Of a DNA stretch of 64,000 bases, positions 10,048 through 21,200 are shown one piece after another (positions within the stretch are counted from its first letter, which is position 1; each line of letters opens with the position of its first letter). This stretch comes from Ephydatia muelleri (taxonomy: Eukaryota; Porifera; Demospongiae; Spongillida; Spongillidae): NCBI GenBank assembly GCA_013339895.1, contig JABACO010000014.1, positions 5,935,755 to 5,999,754 on the forward strand. Reading direction: 5' to 3'. A program made the position numbers and the translations under genes. The notes under the pieces are model-generated. The model had not been told where the DNA came from, searched no databases, and saw only the letters and a list, made by a program, of their open reading frames with translations.

Positions 10048-11856
10048 AATTTTTTGGGTGTGTTTTAATGTTAGCTTGATTTTTTAACATTAACTGTATG
10101 CAGTATTGAAAATCTGACAACACAGTGTTGTTGACCAAACATTTGTAAACAAGTACCTGAAATAAGTAAGTGTCACGTGACTAACACGTCTGTTTGTTTT
10201 TGTTTTTAAGTGTCCCAGTCCAAAATACGGATCTGTAGCATATTTCTCAGCTCTGAGGCAGCAGATCAACACTAAATTTGGTATATAAGAGAAAAACAAA
10301 CCTGCCAAACGTTTGGCCGAGTCATATTTCAAACCCGGGAAATACTTTGTGTGTTTTCATGGGAGACACGTTTGTTTAGGTCGAAAAGTGTTTAACATGC
10401 TGCTTTGCACAGTGGGCATTATACGCGACAGTACATCGATTTGTATACCGAGGGATGGCTATTGAACCATAGACACCTATGTTTACAACGTAACAGTTAA
10501 TTTTACCGTCAAAATTCTGCTTGCAAACTTTGAATCTTAAAAAACACGCCATTTTCGAGTGAATCTCATTACGTTATTGTAACAATTTCATAATATTAAT
10601 TAAAGTTTCGATGGTGTGGCTGAAGACGGGAGCGGTTTCAATTGCGAAAACGGTTCTTCTAAGAACCAAACATCAACTAGCGAAAAAAAGCGGCGAGCAA
10701 GTAAAGAGGCAAGTCATGTGTGGGTACCTTTGAAGCGAAGAAAGGCTCCGAGGGGTAATCCCGAAGCTGCCGCTTCGAAGCGATTGTCGCGGTCAGCAAA
10801 GCAGGTTCCTCAAAAAGCAGGACGAATGCTACTATTGCAGAGAGTGCAGCCAAGGAATTGGAGTCCCTCGCTGTACACATGCCAAATGTGTCCCATAGTG
10901 ATGCAAGAGCGTTTGCATTACGAATGTACAACATAGAGGTGTCCAACGAAATGTCTCCCACTGATGCCCAAACAAATGTGAGTCACATGTTCCAGAACTA
11001 TCGGACGCATTTGGTATGTGTACAGCGAGGGACTCCAATTCTTTGGCTGCACTCTCTGCGATAGTAGCATACGTCCTTCTGCTCTTTGAGGAACTTGCTT
11101 CGCTGACCGACTACCGCTTCAAAGCGGTAGCTTCGGGATTACCCCTCCGAGCCTTCCTTCGCTTCAACGATGCCCAAGCATGATTTGCCTCTTTACTAGT
11201 TCGCCACTTTTGTACGCTGGTTGATGCTTGGTTCTCGTATTCGCCGTTCCCATCTTCAGCCATAATACAAAACCTTTAATTAATTGCCAATAACGTCATA
11301 ATTGTAATGAGATTCACTCGAAAATGGCGTGTTTTCTAAGCTTCAAAGTTTGCAAGCAGAATTTTGACGGTAAAATTAACTGTTACGCTGTAAACATAGG
11401 TGTCTATGGTGCAATAACCATCCCTCGGTATAAAAATCGATGTACTGTCGTGTATAACGCCCACTGTGCAAAGCAGCATGCTAAACGCTTTTCGACCTAA
11501 ACAAACGTGTCTCCCATGAAAACACACAAAGTATTTCCCGGGTTTGAAATATGACTCGGCCAAACGTTTGGCAGGTTTGTTTTTCTCTTATTCACCAAAT
11601 TTAGTGTTGATCTGCTGCCTCAGAGCTGAGAAATATGCTACAGATCCGTTTTTTGGACTGGGACACTTATAAACAAAAACAAACAGACGTGTTAGTCACG
11701 TGACACTTACTTATTTCCGGTACTTGTTTACAAATGTTTGGTTAACAACACTGTGTTGTCAGATTTTCAATACTGCATACAGTTAATGTTAAAAAATCAA
11801 GCTAACATTAAAACACACCCAAAAAATTTTAACGACAAGTATCACGATTTCCACTG
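10020..11856. mobile_element. 1.84-kb foldback DNA element inserted in the Roco gene
   Basis: The left end CAGTGGAAATCCTGATACTT is mirrored at the right end, and the arms are inverted copies of each other for roughly 900 bp each, meeting near 10.95 kb. TA stands on both sides (10018-10019 and 11857-11858), as in Tc1/mariner-type insertions. Each arm carries the same short coding-looking piece (a lysine/arginine-rich start, AEDGSGFNCENGSSKNQ in the left arm at 10616). This suggests the element formed by head-to-head duplication of one end of a larger element. No transposase is visible. The insertion splits a host coding exon. Confidence 0.85.
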
Positions 11857-12794
11857 TACCTGCTTGATCCAAAAGAGCTGCAAAGCCTAAGTTCCCTTCC
11901 AGAAATAGACTCTCTAGAGCTGTACCTTATCAGTGATGTGAAGAGGGTGCTGAGTGAGAACAAGGGCAGGAATGTCATAAATGAAAGGAAAACCATGGAG
12001 GCATCAGGCATTGATTTCCTTAGAACGAATCCTCTGTGGGGTAAGTCACAAGCAATGTGATGGTCGTGTTTTACGTTTTGTGCAATGCCATGCAGACCTA
12101 GATGATACTGGTGCACACCAAAGGATTCAAGGTGGTTAGTCACATCTACAAGTGAACCTAGCTGTAACCAAAGTGTCTCCTCCCTTTAGCTGTGATGACT
12201 AATGCAACACTAATCAAGGCTATTGAATCATTGTCTGATTGGAGAAAGCTTGGAACGTATTTGGATATTCAAGCTCCTGTCCTGAGAAACATAGCTGAGA
12301 GCTACCCAGGAAATGCTGGGAGGTGTAGGGATGACATGGTGGAGACTTGGCTCAACACCAACCAATCAGCCACATGGAAGGATGTCATGGAGGCTGTGGG
12401 GAAGCTTCCTGATGTGGCCATTGCCCAAACCATTAAGAATGTGTCAACTGACATAGGTAAGCCACATCCATCTCAGTTTCATGTCTATTATGAAAGGTGT
12501 ACTATCTTATCTTTATCTGCAGACCTTAACATGTCAACCCTTCTTGAGCGACTTCATACCATTAGTGACTGGTACCTCCTTGGTATACATCTTGGGTTAC
12601 TAGACCATAAACTAGACCAGATTAAACAGGAGCATCCATTTTCCACATCTGACTGCCTTCTCAAAATGCTACAGTTCTGGCTTCACAATGGCAGGAATAT
12701 CTCATGGTCATCCCTTGGTGAAGCCATTGCAAAGATGCCTGACGTCGTGTGTGCACGAAATGTTGAACAGCAATACAAGAGTAGTCTACAGTGA
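11857..12794 (+). CDS. 3' exons of the ankyrin-Roco gene: two death-fold domains
   Basis: The frame interrupted at 10018 resumes here: TA followed by CCTGCTTGATCC reads YLLDPKELQSL. It continues to a donor at 12041 (GGG|GTAAGT). Intron 12041-12189 (149 nt) ends in TTTAG. Exon 12190-12456 encodes a death-like domain (WRKLGTYLDI, then VETWLNTNQSATWKDVMEAV). Intron 12457-12522 (66 nt, GTAAG...CTGCAG) is a multiple of three, so retention keeps the frame. The last exon, 12523-12794, holds a second, similar domain (WYLLGIHLGL, LQFWLHNGRNISWSSLGEAI) and ends in TGA. The phases match at both junctions. Death domains assemble signalling complexes in animal apoptosis and immunity. In this haplotype these exons are cut off from the GTPase part. 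Confidence 0.8.
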
Positions 12795-13022
12795 TAACTG
12801 TTAAGTGGTTTAGAGTTTAGTGTATGGAACATAGATGAGTGTTGTTCTTTTAGAAGACAAACTCAGCATTTTCTTGCACTGTAGAACGAGTAGTTTAAAC
12901 TCTTTGGTTTTTTGTTTTTGCATTGTGCTTGATGTGGTTTAAGTATTCTCTTCAAGAAACTTGGTGTGATAAAGAATTGCATGACAATAGTACTTGTACT
13001 AAGGATGGAAATAATGTGTGAG

Positions 13023-13028
13023 AATAAA
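13023..13028 (+). terminator. Poly(A) signal AATAAA downstream of the death-domain exons
   Basis: A canonical AATAAA lies about 230 bases after the TGA at 12794, a sensible 3' UTR length for this gene. Confidence 0.5.
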
Positions 13029-13029
13029 A

Positions 13030-13632
13030 TACAAAGCCATCGTATTATTGCACTAACGGCATAGTATCCTTCCCTGGTCCAACTGGCCCATCTATTTCTA
13101 ACAAGTAACCATTATCTGCTAAAGCATCTGACCACACTGGATGGCTATCTCCATCTGGTACATTGTTGTGAGATAGCTACTATATCAACGGAGAGGCTTA
13201 CTGTTACACATGCTCCCATGATATGTACTAGTTTATATGCACTTAGAAGAAGAGTATGAGCACAGGAACAGGTGTACCCAACAGAACCTCTTTCAGAGAC
13301 ATTCAAGTCTATTTGCAGCTGGGAGGGAGCAGCTGATGGAGGGTGAGAGGATGCACTTCAAGATGGAGGAGGAGTGGCCATGGGGAAGGAAGCTGAGCTG
13401 GACTTTGAAGACGAAAAGTCCTCCAATCGTTTTCCCTCTATCCCCATCCCTTAGCCTCCACATCACTACACCTTTGTCCTTATGTATTATCTCTGGTTCT
13501 GGGATCAGCCAATCTGCATCTTTGTCCTTTATGGGGTTAAAAGCACTGCTAAACTAAATGTTAGGCGGCTTGGAGGTTGCAGCGAGGGTTGGGGGGAAAA
13601 TGAATCAAAAATGTTTTTCATAACACCTATGG
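13030..13632. other. Intergenic stretch without recognised gene
   Basis: Several short frames occur, but none has a recognisable motif, splice structure or repeat relation. Nothing further is supported. Confidence 0.4.
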
Positions 13633-13662
13633 CCGCAGCTGCGAATAGATTACATCACCGCC
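13633..13662. repeat. Relic of the TAGTCTCG MITE family
   Basis: The words CGCAGCTGCG and ATTACATCACCGC match the subterminal block of the 9-bp-duplication MITEs, but no full terminal repeat is left. It is a decayed fragment 70 bases upstream of the small ORF at 13735. Confidence 0.5.
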
Positions 13663-13734
13663 GGATGATTGTATATACGGTAGATACTGCAATATCAGAA
13701 AGTCATTTTTGGCTGTGTACTGTCTGTTTTCCTG

Positions 13735-14052
13735 ATGGCGCACGTTGGATGCTGCACACCGACGTACGTACGTGCAGTCAATGTCACCAACAAGACAGGG
13801 GCTACGGTCACGCTTCGAGCGCAGTTCGAGAAGAACAGTCAGACCTTTAGCGTGGAGCAAGGAGCCACCGTTCGTGTCGAAGGGTCCATCGACATGGGGA
13901 CTTGGACCGCCGTGGATCCCCTGCAAACGATCACCGTGTACGGGCCTGACAACAGCGTGCTGGCCGAGAGGACCTTCCAGTCAGAGTCTGGCATCAAGAT
14001 CTTTGCCGTCGAACTTGTAACCAGCGCGGTCAAGTTTGTGGATGTCCAGTGA
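13735..14052 (+). CDS. Small intronless protein of unknown function (105 aa)
   Basis: I do not recognise the family. The frame is GC-rich compared with its surroundings and rich in alternating hydrophobic/polar segments: VNVTNKTGATVTLRAQFEK, FSVEQGATVRVEG, and TVYGPDNSVLAERTFQ. This pattern suggests a small all-beta fold such as an immunoglobulin-like or jelly-roll sandwich. There is no signal peptide or membrane segment. The start is uncertain: the ATG at 13735 precedes about ten unremarkable residues, and the conserved-looking part begins near YVRAVNVTN. The higher GC content and lack of introns would fit recent transfer or retroposition, but neither is proved. Confidence 0.5.
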   Translation: MAHVGCCTPTYVRAVNVTNKTGATVTLRAQFEKNSQTFSVEQGATVRVEGSIDMGTWTAVDPLQTITVYGPDNSVLAERTFQSESGIKIFAVELVTSAVKFVDVQ

Positions 14053-14860
14053 TCACGTGATGCGCATGAACAGCTCTGCATGTGTGCAGCGATGAAATTT
14101 GGACTTGATTATTTTTATGGAGCGATTGATTTTACACAATTCTTGAACAGTGAAGGTACACGATGTTCCGATGGAAAAGTGATGCGTTTAAAGGTTTCAT
14201 ATTACTGTTGAAACCGAGAAAATAATCATGTGGTAGAAATATTAATAACGTTCAATCGTAACGCAATAACCAACCATCTCGCCTTACCCACTCCAAACAC
14301 ATAGGGGGCTGTCCCTTTACCCTGTACTCTCTAAGGGTACAAAATAGGCTCCACCCACAGAGGGATGTGAGGTTGGAGGAAGACGCCATCATTCTTGAGG
14401 CAGCAGCTCTGTAGGGTCAGCTTGATGTGCTTCAGCAGTGTGTGAGGAGCCATGTGGTGTAAGCATGTTATCTGTTTTATTACCAACAGAACAGGGTATC
14501 CCCTCCATTGTTGGTAGACCCCATGCCTCCCCTGTCATCCTGAGGTGTGCTCATGTACCACAGTTTACTATTTATTCCCTCGCCCACCGTAGTTATAACT
14601 GCAGAGCCATACATAACATTTTGAGAGGTCACAGCCCAAAAAACTACTATGGAGGGGGTTTCCCCTCTTGCACAGCTGTCTTTGCAAGTGTTGCATTTTC
14701 TGAATGAATGAGATAAAACTAACAGAAACAACAAAATAAAAATTAATATTGGGTGGTGCTTAAATAGACCGTGTTTAACAATGTACAACCAGGTTTGATA
14801 GGATGCTACAACAAATCCCAACTTTCAACAATTTGAAAATAAGATGGTGTACATGTATTA
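14053..14860. other. Intergenic stretch; includes second copy of the 47-bp repeat
   Basis: Positions 14522-14568 repeat 147-193 in inverted orientation. Just upstream, near 14500-14520, a few codons read PSIVGRP, which recalls an actin segment but is too short to call. I see no gene. Confidence 0.4.
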
Positions 14861-15104
14861 GCAAATGCATTCTTTTTCTTTTGCTATGTTTTATGCTCAT
14901 GAATTCATAGAATTCTTGGACATGTCCAAATAAATCTATTATTGACCTGCTAAATGCGGTTGAATCAGCTTGCAATATTTTTAAAAGAAATGTAGGATGT
15001 TGTACAACATTGCACAAATTAAAATACTATATAACAATTTGAACAAAGTCTTCAGTTCCAGATAACATCATGAGTTCTGATATAGTGTGTACGTGTGTGT
15101 GTGT

Positions 15105-15144
<40 letters not shown>

Positions 15145-15231
15145 GAAGCACGGGTTGTGTAGTGTATGTGTGGTAAGAGTAGTAGAGTGGAGTGGTGTGT
15201 GCATAGTGTGTGTAAGGGTACAGGTACAGTG
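14861..15231. repeat. Duplicated flank shared with 55500-55962
   Basis: From the words GCATTCTTTTTCTTTTGC onward this region matches 55500-55962 with small differences, including a GT microsatellite (about 15087-15139) and the lead-in to the 37-bp minisatellite. It shows that the block to the right is a copy of the 3' side of the CLASRP locus at 55.5-62.8 kb. Confidence 0.75.
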
Positions 15232-15992
15232 TATAAGCCAACATGCTCCTAATGGTTACATCACCTCACCATAGCCAACATGCTAATGGCTACATCACCT
15301 CACCATAGCCAACATGCTCCTAATGGCTACATCACCTCACCATAGCCAACATGCTCCTAATGGTTACATCACCTCACCATAGCCAACATGCTAATGGCTA
15401 CATCACCTCACCATAGCCAACATGCTCCTAATGGCTACATCACCTCACCATAGCCAACATGCTCCTAATGGTTACATCACCTCACCATAGCCAACATGCT
15501 CCTAATGGCTACATCACCTCACCATAGCCAACATGCTCCTAATGGTTACATCACCTCACCATTGCCAACATGCTCCTAATGGTTACATCACCTCACCATA
15601 GCCAACATGCTCCTAATGGCTACATCACCTCACCATAGCCAACATGCTCCTAATGGTTACATCACCTCACCATAGCCAACATGCTCCTAATGGTTACATC
15701 ACCTCACCATAGCCAACATGCTCCTAATGGCTACATCACCTCACCATAGCCAACATGCTCCTAATGGCTACATCACCTCACCATAGCCAACATGCTCCTA
15801 ATGATTACATCACCTCACCATAGCCAACTTGCTCCTAATGGCTACATCACCTCACCATAGCCAACATGCTCCTCATGGCTACATCACCTCACCATAGCCA
15901 ACATGCTCCTAATGGCTACATCACCTCACCATAACAATATGTCATGTCACCATAACAACATGTCATGTCACCATAGCCAACATGCTCCTAAC
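15232..15992. repeat. 37-bp minisatellite, array 1 (about 19-20 units)
   Basis: The unit contains CATAGCCAACATGCTCCTAA followed by TGGYTACATCACCTCAC, 37 bp in all. Two shortened units lacking CTCC occur near 15270 and 15390. The same unit forms array 2 at 55963-57230, where it overlaps the last CLASRP codons. Confidence 0.95.
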
Positions 15993-15994
15993 CT

Positions 15995-16149
<155 letters not shown>

Positions 16150-16357
16150 AGAGAGAGACCTGCACATACAAAGTACTCAGTTCAGTGAAACCATGTCATT
16201 TAAAATCAATATGGTCATTGCATCAGTTCTATATAAAGCCTCACCCCTCTAATGAGTAACCCCCCACATCCTCCGACAGGTTGTTCAGTCATGTCTCCTG
16301 GGATATACTCTATTTAATGTGCACTCTATGCTACGAATTCTCCTCCCCAGTCCTGCA

Positions 16358-17556
16358 GTACCTCTCCTTGATCTTTCTTGTCTGTTCTCTCATTTCTTCT
16401 TCACGTTCCTAGAGTGCCAGTATGTAGGGGACATATGATGTAGCTAAAGTGGCAACAGACATTTGTGTACATATGATGTAGCTAAAGTGCTAACAGATCA
16501 CAGACCAATTAGACAGATGGTCAGCAAATCACATGACCAACAGGAGACACAGCAGAAGCACTTACCCTTTTGGCTTTTCAGGAGGTGTGCCTCTCCTCTC
16601 CTCCTCTGCTGGTACCTCACTCTCCTCAGGTGACAATGGCTCACTGTTGTCCTTGGCAACCTTAGCTCCACCCACCTCCCCCTGTGTCCTCTATGGCACA
16701 GGGGGATGAGAGGGACGGTCGTCAGTGGGGCTTTGGGGAGGGAGAGGAGGACCTGCTGTGACGTCTTGGAGAGGGTGATCGTGAACATGAAGGACTCCTC
16801 CCCCTTGGTGGTGACCCCCTCCCCCTGGAGACCTCCTCCCCTCTCCCCTAGAGGAGGTGTGGACACGTGATGACCTGCTAGCTCTGTTATGGCTTGACCC
16901 TCCTCCTGCCTCTGTTGTCACTGCTGTCACTCCTGGAGCGTCTGCGAGGAGGAGAGTAAGGAGATGAATGAGGAGTGAGAGAGCTGATGAGGAGTAGGGA
17001 GGAGGAAGTAATGTCAGGAGGAGATGAGACCGGGAACAGAGGTGATGGCTAATTATTAAGAGGCCAGGTTCACAATGGTGTGTTCACTTGTTGTCAATCA
17101 CATGCCGTTACATATACCCTTTCTATCTTTAGTTATAGTATGCCTGGCTGACTAAATGGAGGACAAGAACAGAGATGATAGTAAATTGTAATAACAATAG
17201 AACAACTCACATCAGAAATGGCCATATGCGGCCACACCCCCAAAACCAATTAGCTCACATTTACTCGCACAGAGTGGGCACACACACATACACACACATA
17301 CACCAACCCCCTTCACACACACCCACACTCCATCAGCTAACCTTCGTCTCTCACGACTACGACTTCTCGTCCGAGACCTCTCCGAGCGTCTCCATGACGA
17401 CGAGTGATGATGGCGCCTGTCGGGTGAGTGTGACCTCTTTGACCTTGCATTGTGAGAGGACCCACTGGAATGAGGTGACTCCTGCTTCCTCCTCCTGCCC
17501 CCCTGATGGGACAACCTCTTCTCCAATCCTCTGCTCTGGAGAGGCTTGGACACAGG
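16358..17556 (-). pseudogene. CLASRP-like fragment, copy A
   Basis: Three exon-like pieces on the minus strand match the full gene at 57.2-62.8 kb. They are the EREEEMREQTRKIKER exon (near 16360-16411), part of the large SR exon (near 16560-16945, ending in PEKPKR-like codons), and the SR exon with KPLQSRGLEKRLS and RERRR (near 17335-17550). The large SR exon has lost internal sequence, and the exons between these pieces are missing. A CA-rich intron follows at 17556-17760, which the full gene lacks at that place. It is a partial duplicate, probably non-functional. Confidence 0.65.
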
Positions 17557-17887
17557 CACACAACACACACACTTGTATGCACATACACACAAAACACACA
17601 CAAACACACAGATATACAAAACACACAACACACACACGCCAACACAAAACACGCAACATACATACACAACACACACACACACATACCAACACACAACACA
17701 TAAAACATACACAGCACACAACACATACTCAACACATACACTCCCACACCTCCTCTACCACTATCCTCACCTTTCACTCACTCACTTACCCTCCTCTGCC
17801 ACCCCTCCCTCCCCATAGAGCTAATTCAATCAGGTAGTGGTATGAATGTGTGTGACGAGTGTAGGTGCAAGTATGTGTAAGAACTGT

Positions 17888-18030
17888 GCAATAAAGGGTG
17901 GTATATCAATTATCAATGCAATGAAATGCAATAAAGGGTGGTATATCAATTATCAACGCAATGAAATGCAATAAAGGGTGGTATATCAATTATCAACGCA
18001 ATGAAATGCAATAAAGGGTGGTATATCAAT
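17888..18030. repeat. 40-bp tandem repeat containing AATAAA (about 4 units)
   Basis: The unit includes GCAATAAAGGGTGGTATATC and AATTATCAACGCAATGAAAT. The paralogous place in copy C (44503-44530) has a single unit, so the expansion arose after duplication. Each unit carries a plus-strand AATAAA hexamer. Confidence 0.85.
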
Positions 18031-18166
18031 TCAAGGTTTATTATCTTCTTTCCTTACACAATATTAAGTGCTTTTCCTCCACACACACACAAACATCCAC
18101 ATACTGTACTACTGCCAAAAGGATAATTTTAATGCAAATGAAAAAAAAAAATGTGTGTGTGTGTAA

Positions 18167-18200
<34 letters not shown>

Positions 18201-18265
18201 GGGTCGAATGCACCCTTAAAAAAACTAAACTTCCGAGCTAATAGTTCAAAAATTCATCCTCCTCA

Positions 18266-21200
18266 ATAATCATTGTCATCTCCATCTTGAAGTGTTTCAT
18301 CATCCTCCTCCCCTTCTGTATCCTGGCACTGGCCAGATTGGCTGCCTCCATCTCTCCCTTCAACAGAGACATGCTCCAGGTACTTCAGGTAAGGGTCCAG
18401 GTTGATGAAGACCACATTGCGGAGGTGGATGCTGCAGTTGCCCCAGCTGACAACATAGACCTTCCCTGGGCCCTGTTCCACTGAGCCCTCTGCCTTCTCT
18501 CCATCAGCCTCCTAAGGGGCTTAAGACAACCCCCATCACCTGCTACCAGGACAAGGTCGTCCTCTTTGTTGTAATCTGTTAGTAACATCACGCTGATCAG
18601 ATCTTGATCTTCCCCTGTTGATTTGCCCTCCTTGGTGCGTTTGGTTAGGTGGACACACTTTGGGCTGAACACCTCCTCATACATGCGCCACACCTGGTCA
18701 TTATCAGGTGGCACTGAGCCAAAGATATGCGGGGAGGGATCATGCCCCTTCTTAAAGCCAAGGAGGTCACCAAGCCATTTAAAGTTTATGCGGCAGGCGA
18801 GATTCTCTTCGTAACAGGAGCTCTTGAATCTCTTGTGATCTGTAGAGCTGAATTTGTCGTTCTTCCCCTGAACCTTGCCTGACAACTTCTTCTGCAGGAT
18901 CCAGATGTTCGAATTGTCTAGGAAAATGTACATGTATGTTTCTCACACGGGAAATGGCAGGTGGCAGGAATTTGTCATGTGGCTCAGCTGCCCACATGCC
19001 CTGTCTCCCCTCAATGACCTTCCTCTCCGAATCCACAAGCGTCCATTCCAGGGGGCTGTACTGAAAGGGTTGGTACTCCTTCCCATCATCAGTCACGGAC
19101 CTCCCATAGGGGCAGAGACATTGCACCTTTTATCTCGCTTCCCTGTCTCGGGGTTCCAGTAGTTGCTGCCACCCACCAATCCAGCGATGCCTTCCTTCAG
19201 CATCCATGACAGGAGGTTGTTGCCCTCGCTGTCCCAGAGCATCACCTGGAGATTGCAGCTGGTGTTATCGGAGTTGATCCCCAAGGCTTCAAAGGACACA
19301 CGGCCCTTTAAAAAAAGGTCAGACGTTCATTGACCAACTTCCTTGCCCTTCTGACCATCTGAATGGAGTGGGAATCCATACGATTCACGTGCAGATCGTT
19401 CTCTGAGGCACGTGTGTCATACAATGACATGCCTTCCCTTGTGGTGAGGGAGATAAGGCCAATGGGCTTGACCCTGACGTAGTAACTTCCCTCCTGAGGC
19501 ACCTCCACACTCAGTGTGTAATCCACCACCGTGTTGACAGACATAACCCTCGCTGAATGACTTGTTCCTAAATTTTTGAAAAATTCGCACATCCTTTCCT
19601 TATCCCAAATGATCTTTGAATAATGATGGGGCTGGACTGCATTACGGCAGTTTTTCATGGCTTTCTCAAGTATGTGGACCAACCCAAAGTAGATAGCAAG
19701 TTCAGTAGACGGGTCCTGCTCAAGATGCTCGAGTTTCTGCTTCCACTCCTCGCTTTGGGCATTTGTTTCACGAACACAATCTTGATTTTGAGGTCCCAAG
19801 TGGTTATCGTATGTCCATAAGAGGCTTGACCAGTGCTGTGTCCTCAAAACCTACTGGCAACTTGGTGTTGAGGAGGGTGAGTATCACAGGGGGCTCGGCT
19901 GGACAAGGAGCGTGTTGCAAGATATAATTCCAATGACACTCTTTCCCGAACGATCATGGTCCCTGACAAGGAAGGTCTCTAATTGATTCACCCAGTTTGT
20001 GTGTTTCATAAACAGATGTTCTGTTTCACCCCCTGGCCCACTACTGGCAACTGCCACTGTCCCACTGGTGAGATGCTTATCTTCTTCCATGGTATGGCCT
20101 CCACCTTCTTTGCCCTCCTCCACAGGTCTAACCCACGTTGACTCTCCGGTCTCTTCGTTCCAGAAGTACGGTCGTTGTCCCTCCTCATTGATTAGCTGCC
20201 ACCCTGAAGGAAGGGGAGGGGGAGGATGGGATGGGGGTCGTGGAGTAGCAGTGTCAGGGGAGGATGCTGCGGCCATTGTGTTTTCGGTAGCGCTCTCATC
20301 AACATCAGTTGCTGCACCACCTTTCCCCTGCTTCCTCCCCTGCTAACCTAGCCACCTTTCCCCTGCTTCTTCCCCTGCTTCTTCTTGGCTAACCTAGCCA
20401 CCTTTCCCCTGCTTCTTCCCCTGCTTCTTCTTGGCTAACCTAGCCACCTTTCCCCTGCTTCTTCCCCTGCTTCCTCCCCTGCTAACCTAGCCACCTTTCC
20501 CCTGCTTCCTCCCCTGCTTCTTCCCCTGCTAACCTAGCCACCTTTCCCCTGCTTCTTCCCCTGCTTCCTCCCCTGCTAACCTAGCCACCTTTCCCCTGCT
20601 TCCTCCCCTGCTTCCTCCCCTGCTAACCTAGCCACCTTTCCCCTGCTTCTTCCCCTGCTTCCTCCCCTGCTAACCTAGCCACCTTTCCCCTGCTTCTTCC
20701 CCTGCTTCTTCCCCTGCTAACCTAGCCACCTTTCCCCTGCTTCTTCCTCTGCTTCCTCCCCTGCTAACCTAGCCACCTTTCCCCTGCTTCTTCCCCTGCT
20801 TCTTCTTGGCTAACCTAGCCACCTTTCCCCTGCTTCTTCCCCTGCTTCCTCCCCTGCTAACCTAGCCACCTTTCCCCTGCTTCTTCCCCTGCTTCTTCTT
20901 GGCTAACCTAGCCACCTTTCCCGTGCTTCCTCCCCTGCTTCTTCCCCTGCTAACCTAGCCACCTTTCCCCTGCTTCTTCCCCTGCTTCCTCCCCTGCTAA
21001 CCTAGCCACCTTTCCCCTGCTTCTTCCCCTGCTTCCTCCCCTGCTAACCTAGCCACCTTTCCCCTGCTTCTTCCCCTGCTTCTTCCCCTGCTAACCTAGC
21101 CACCTTACCCCTGCTTCTTCCCCTGCTTCCTCCCCTGCTAACCTAGCCACCTTTCCCCTGCTTCTTCCCCTGCTTCTTCTTGGCTAACCTAGCCACCTTT

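Noticed and set aside
10616-10936. A separate host gene inside the foldback element
   Set aside because: The same sequence is mirrored in the other arm, so it is part of the element and not an independent gene.
14500-14530. PSIVGRP, an actin-like word
   Set aside because: Only seven residues match and the flanking codons do not continue as actin. The region overlaps a dispersed repeat.
15232-15992. Possible CRISPR-like array
   Set aside because: The 37-bp units are directly head-to-tail without unique spacers, so it is a minisatellite in a eukaryotic locus.
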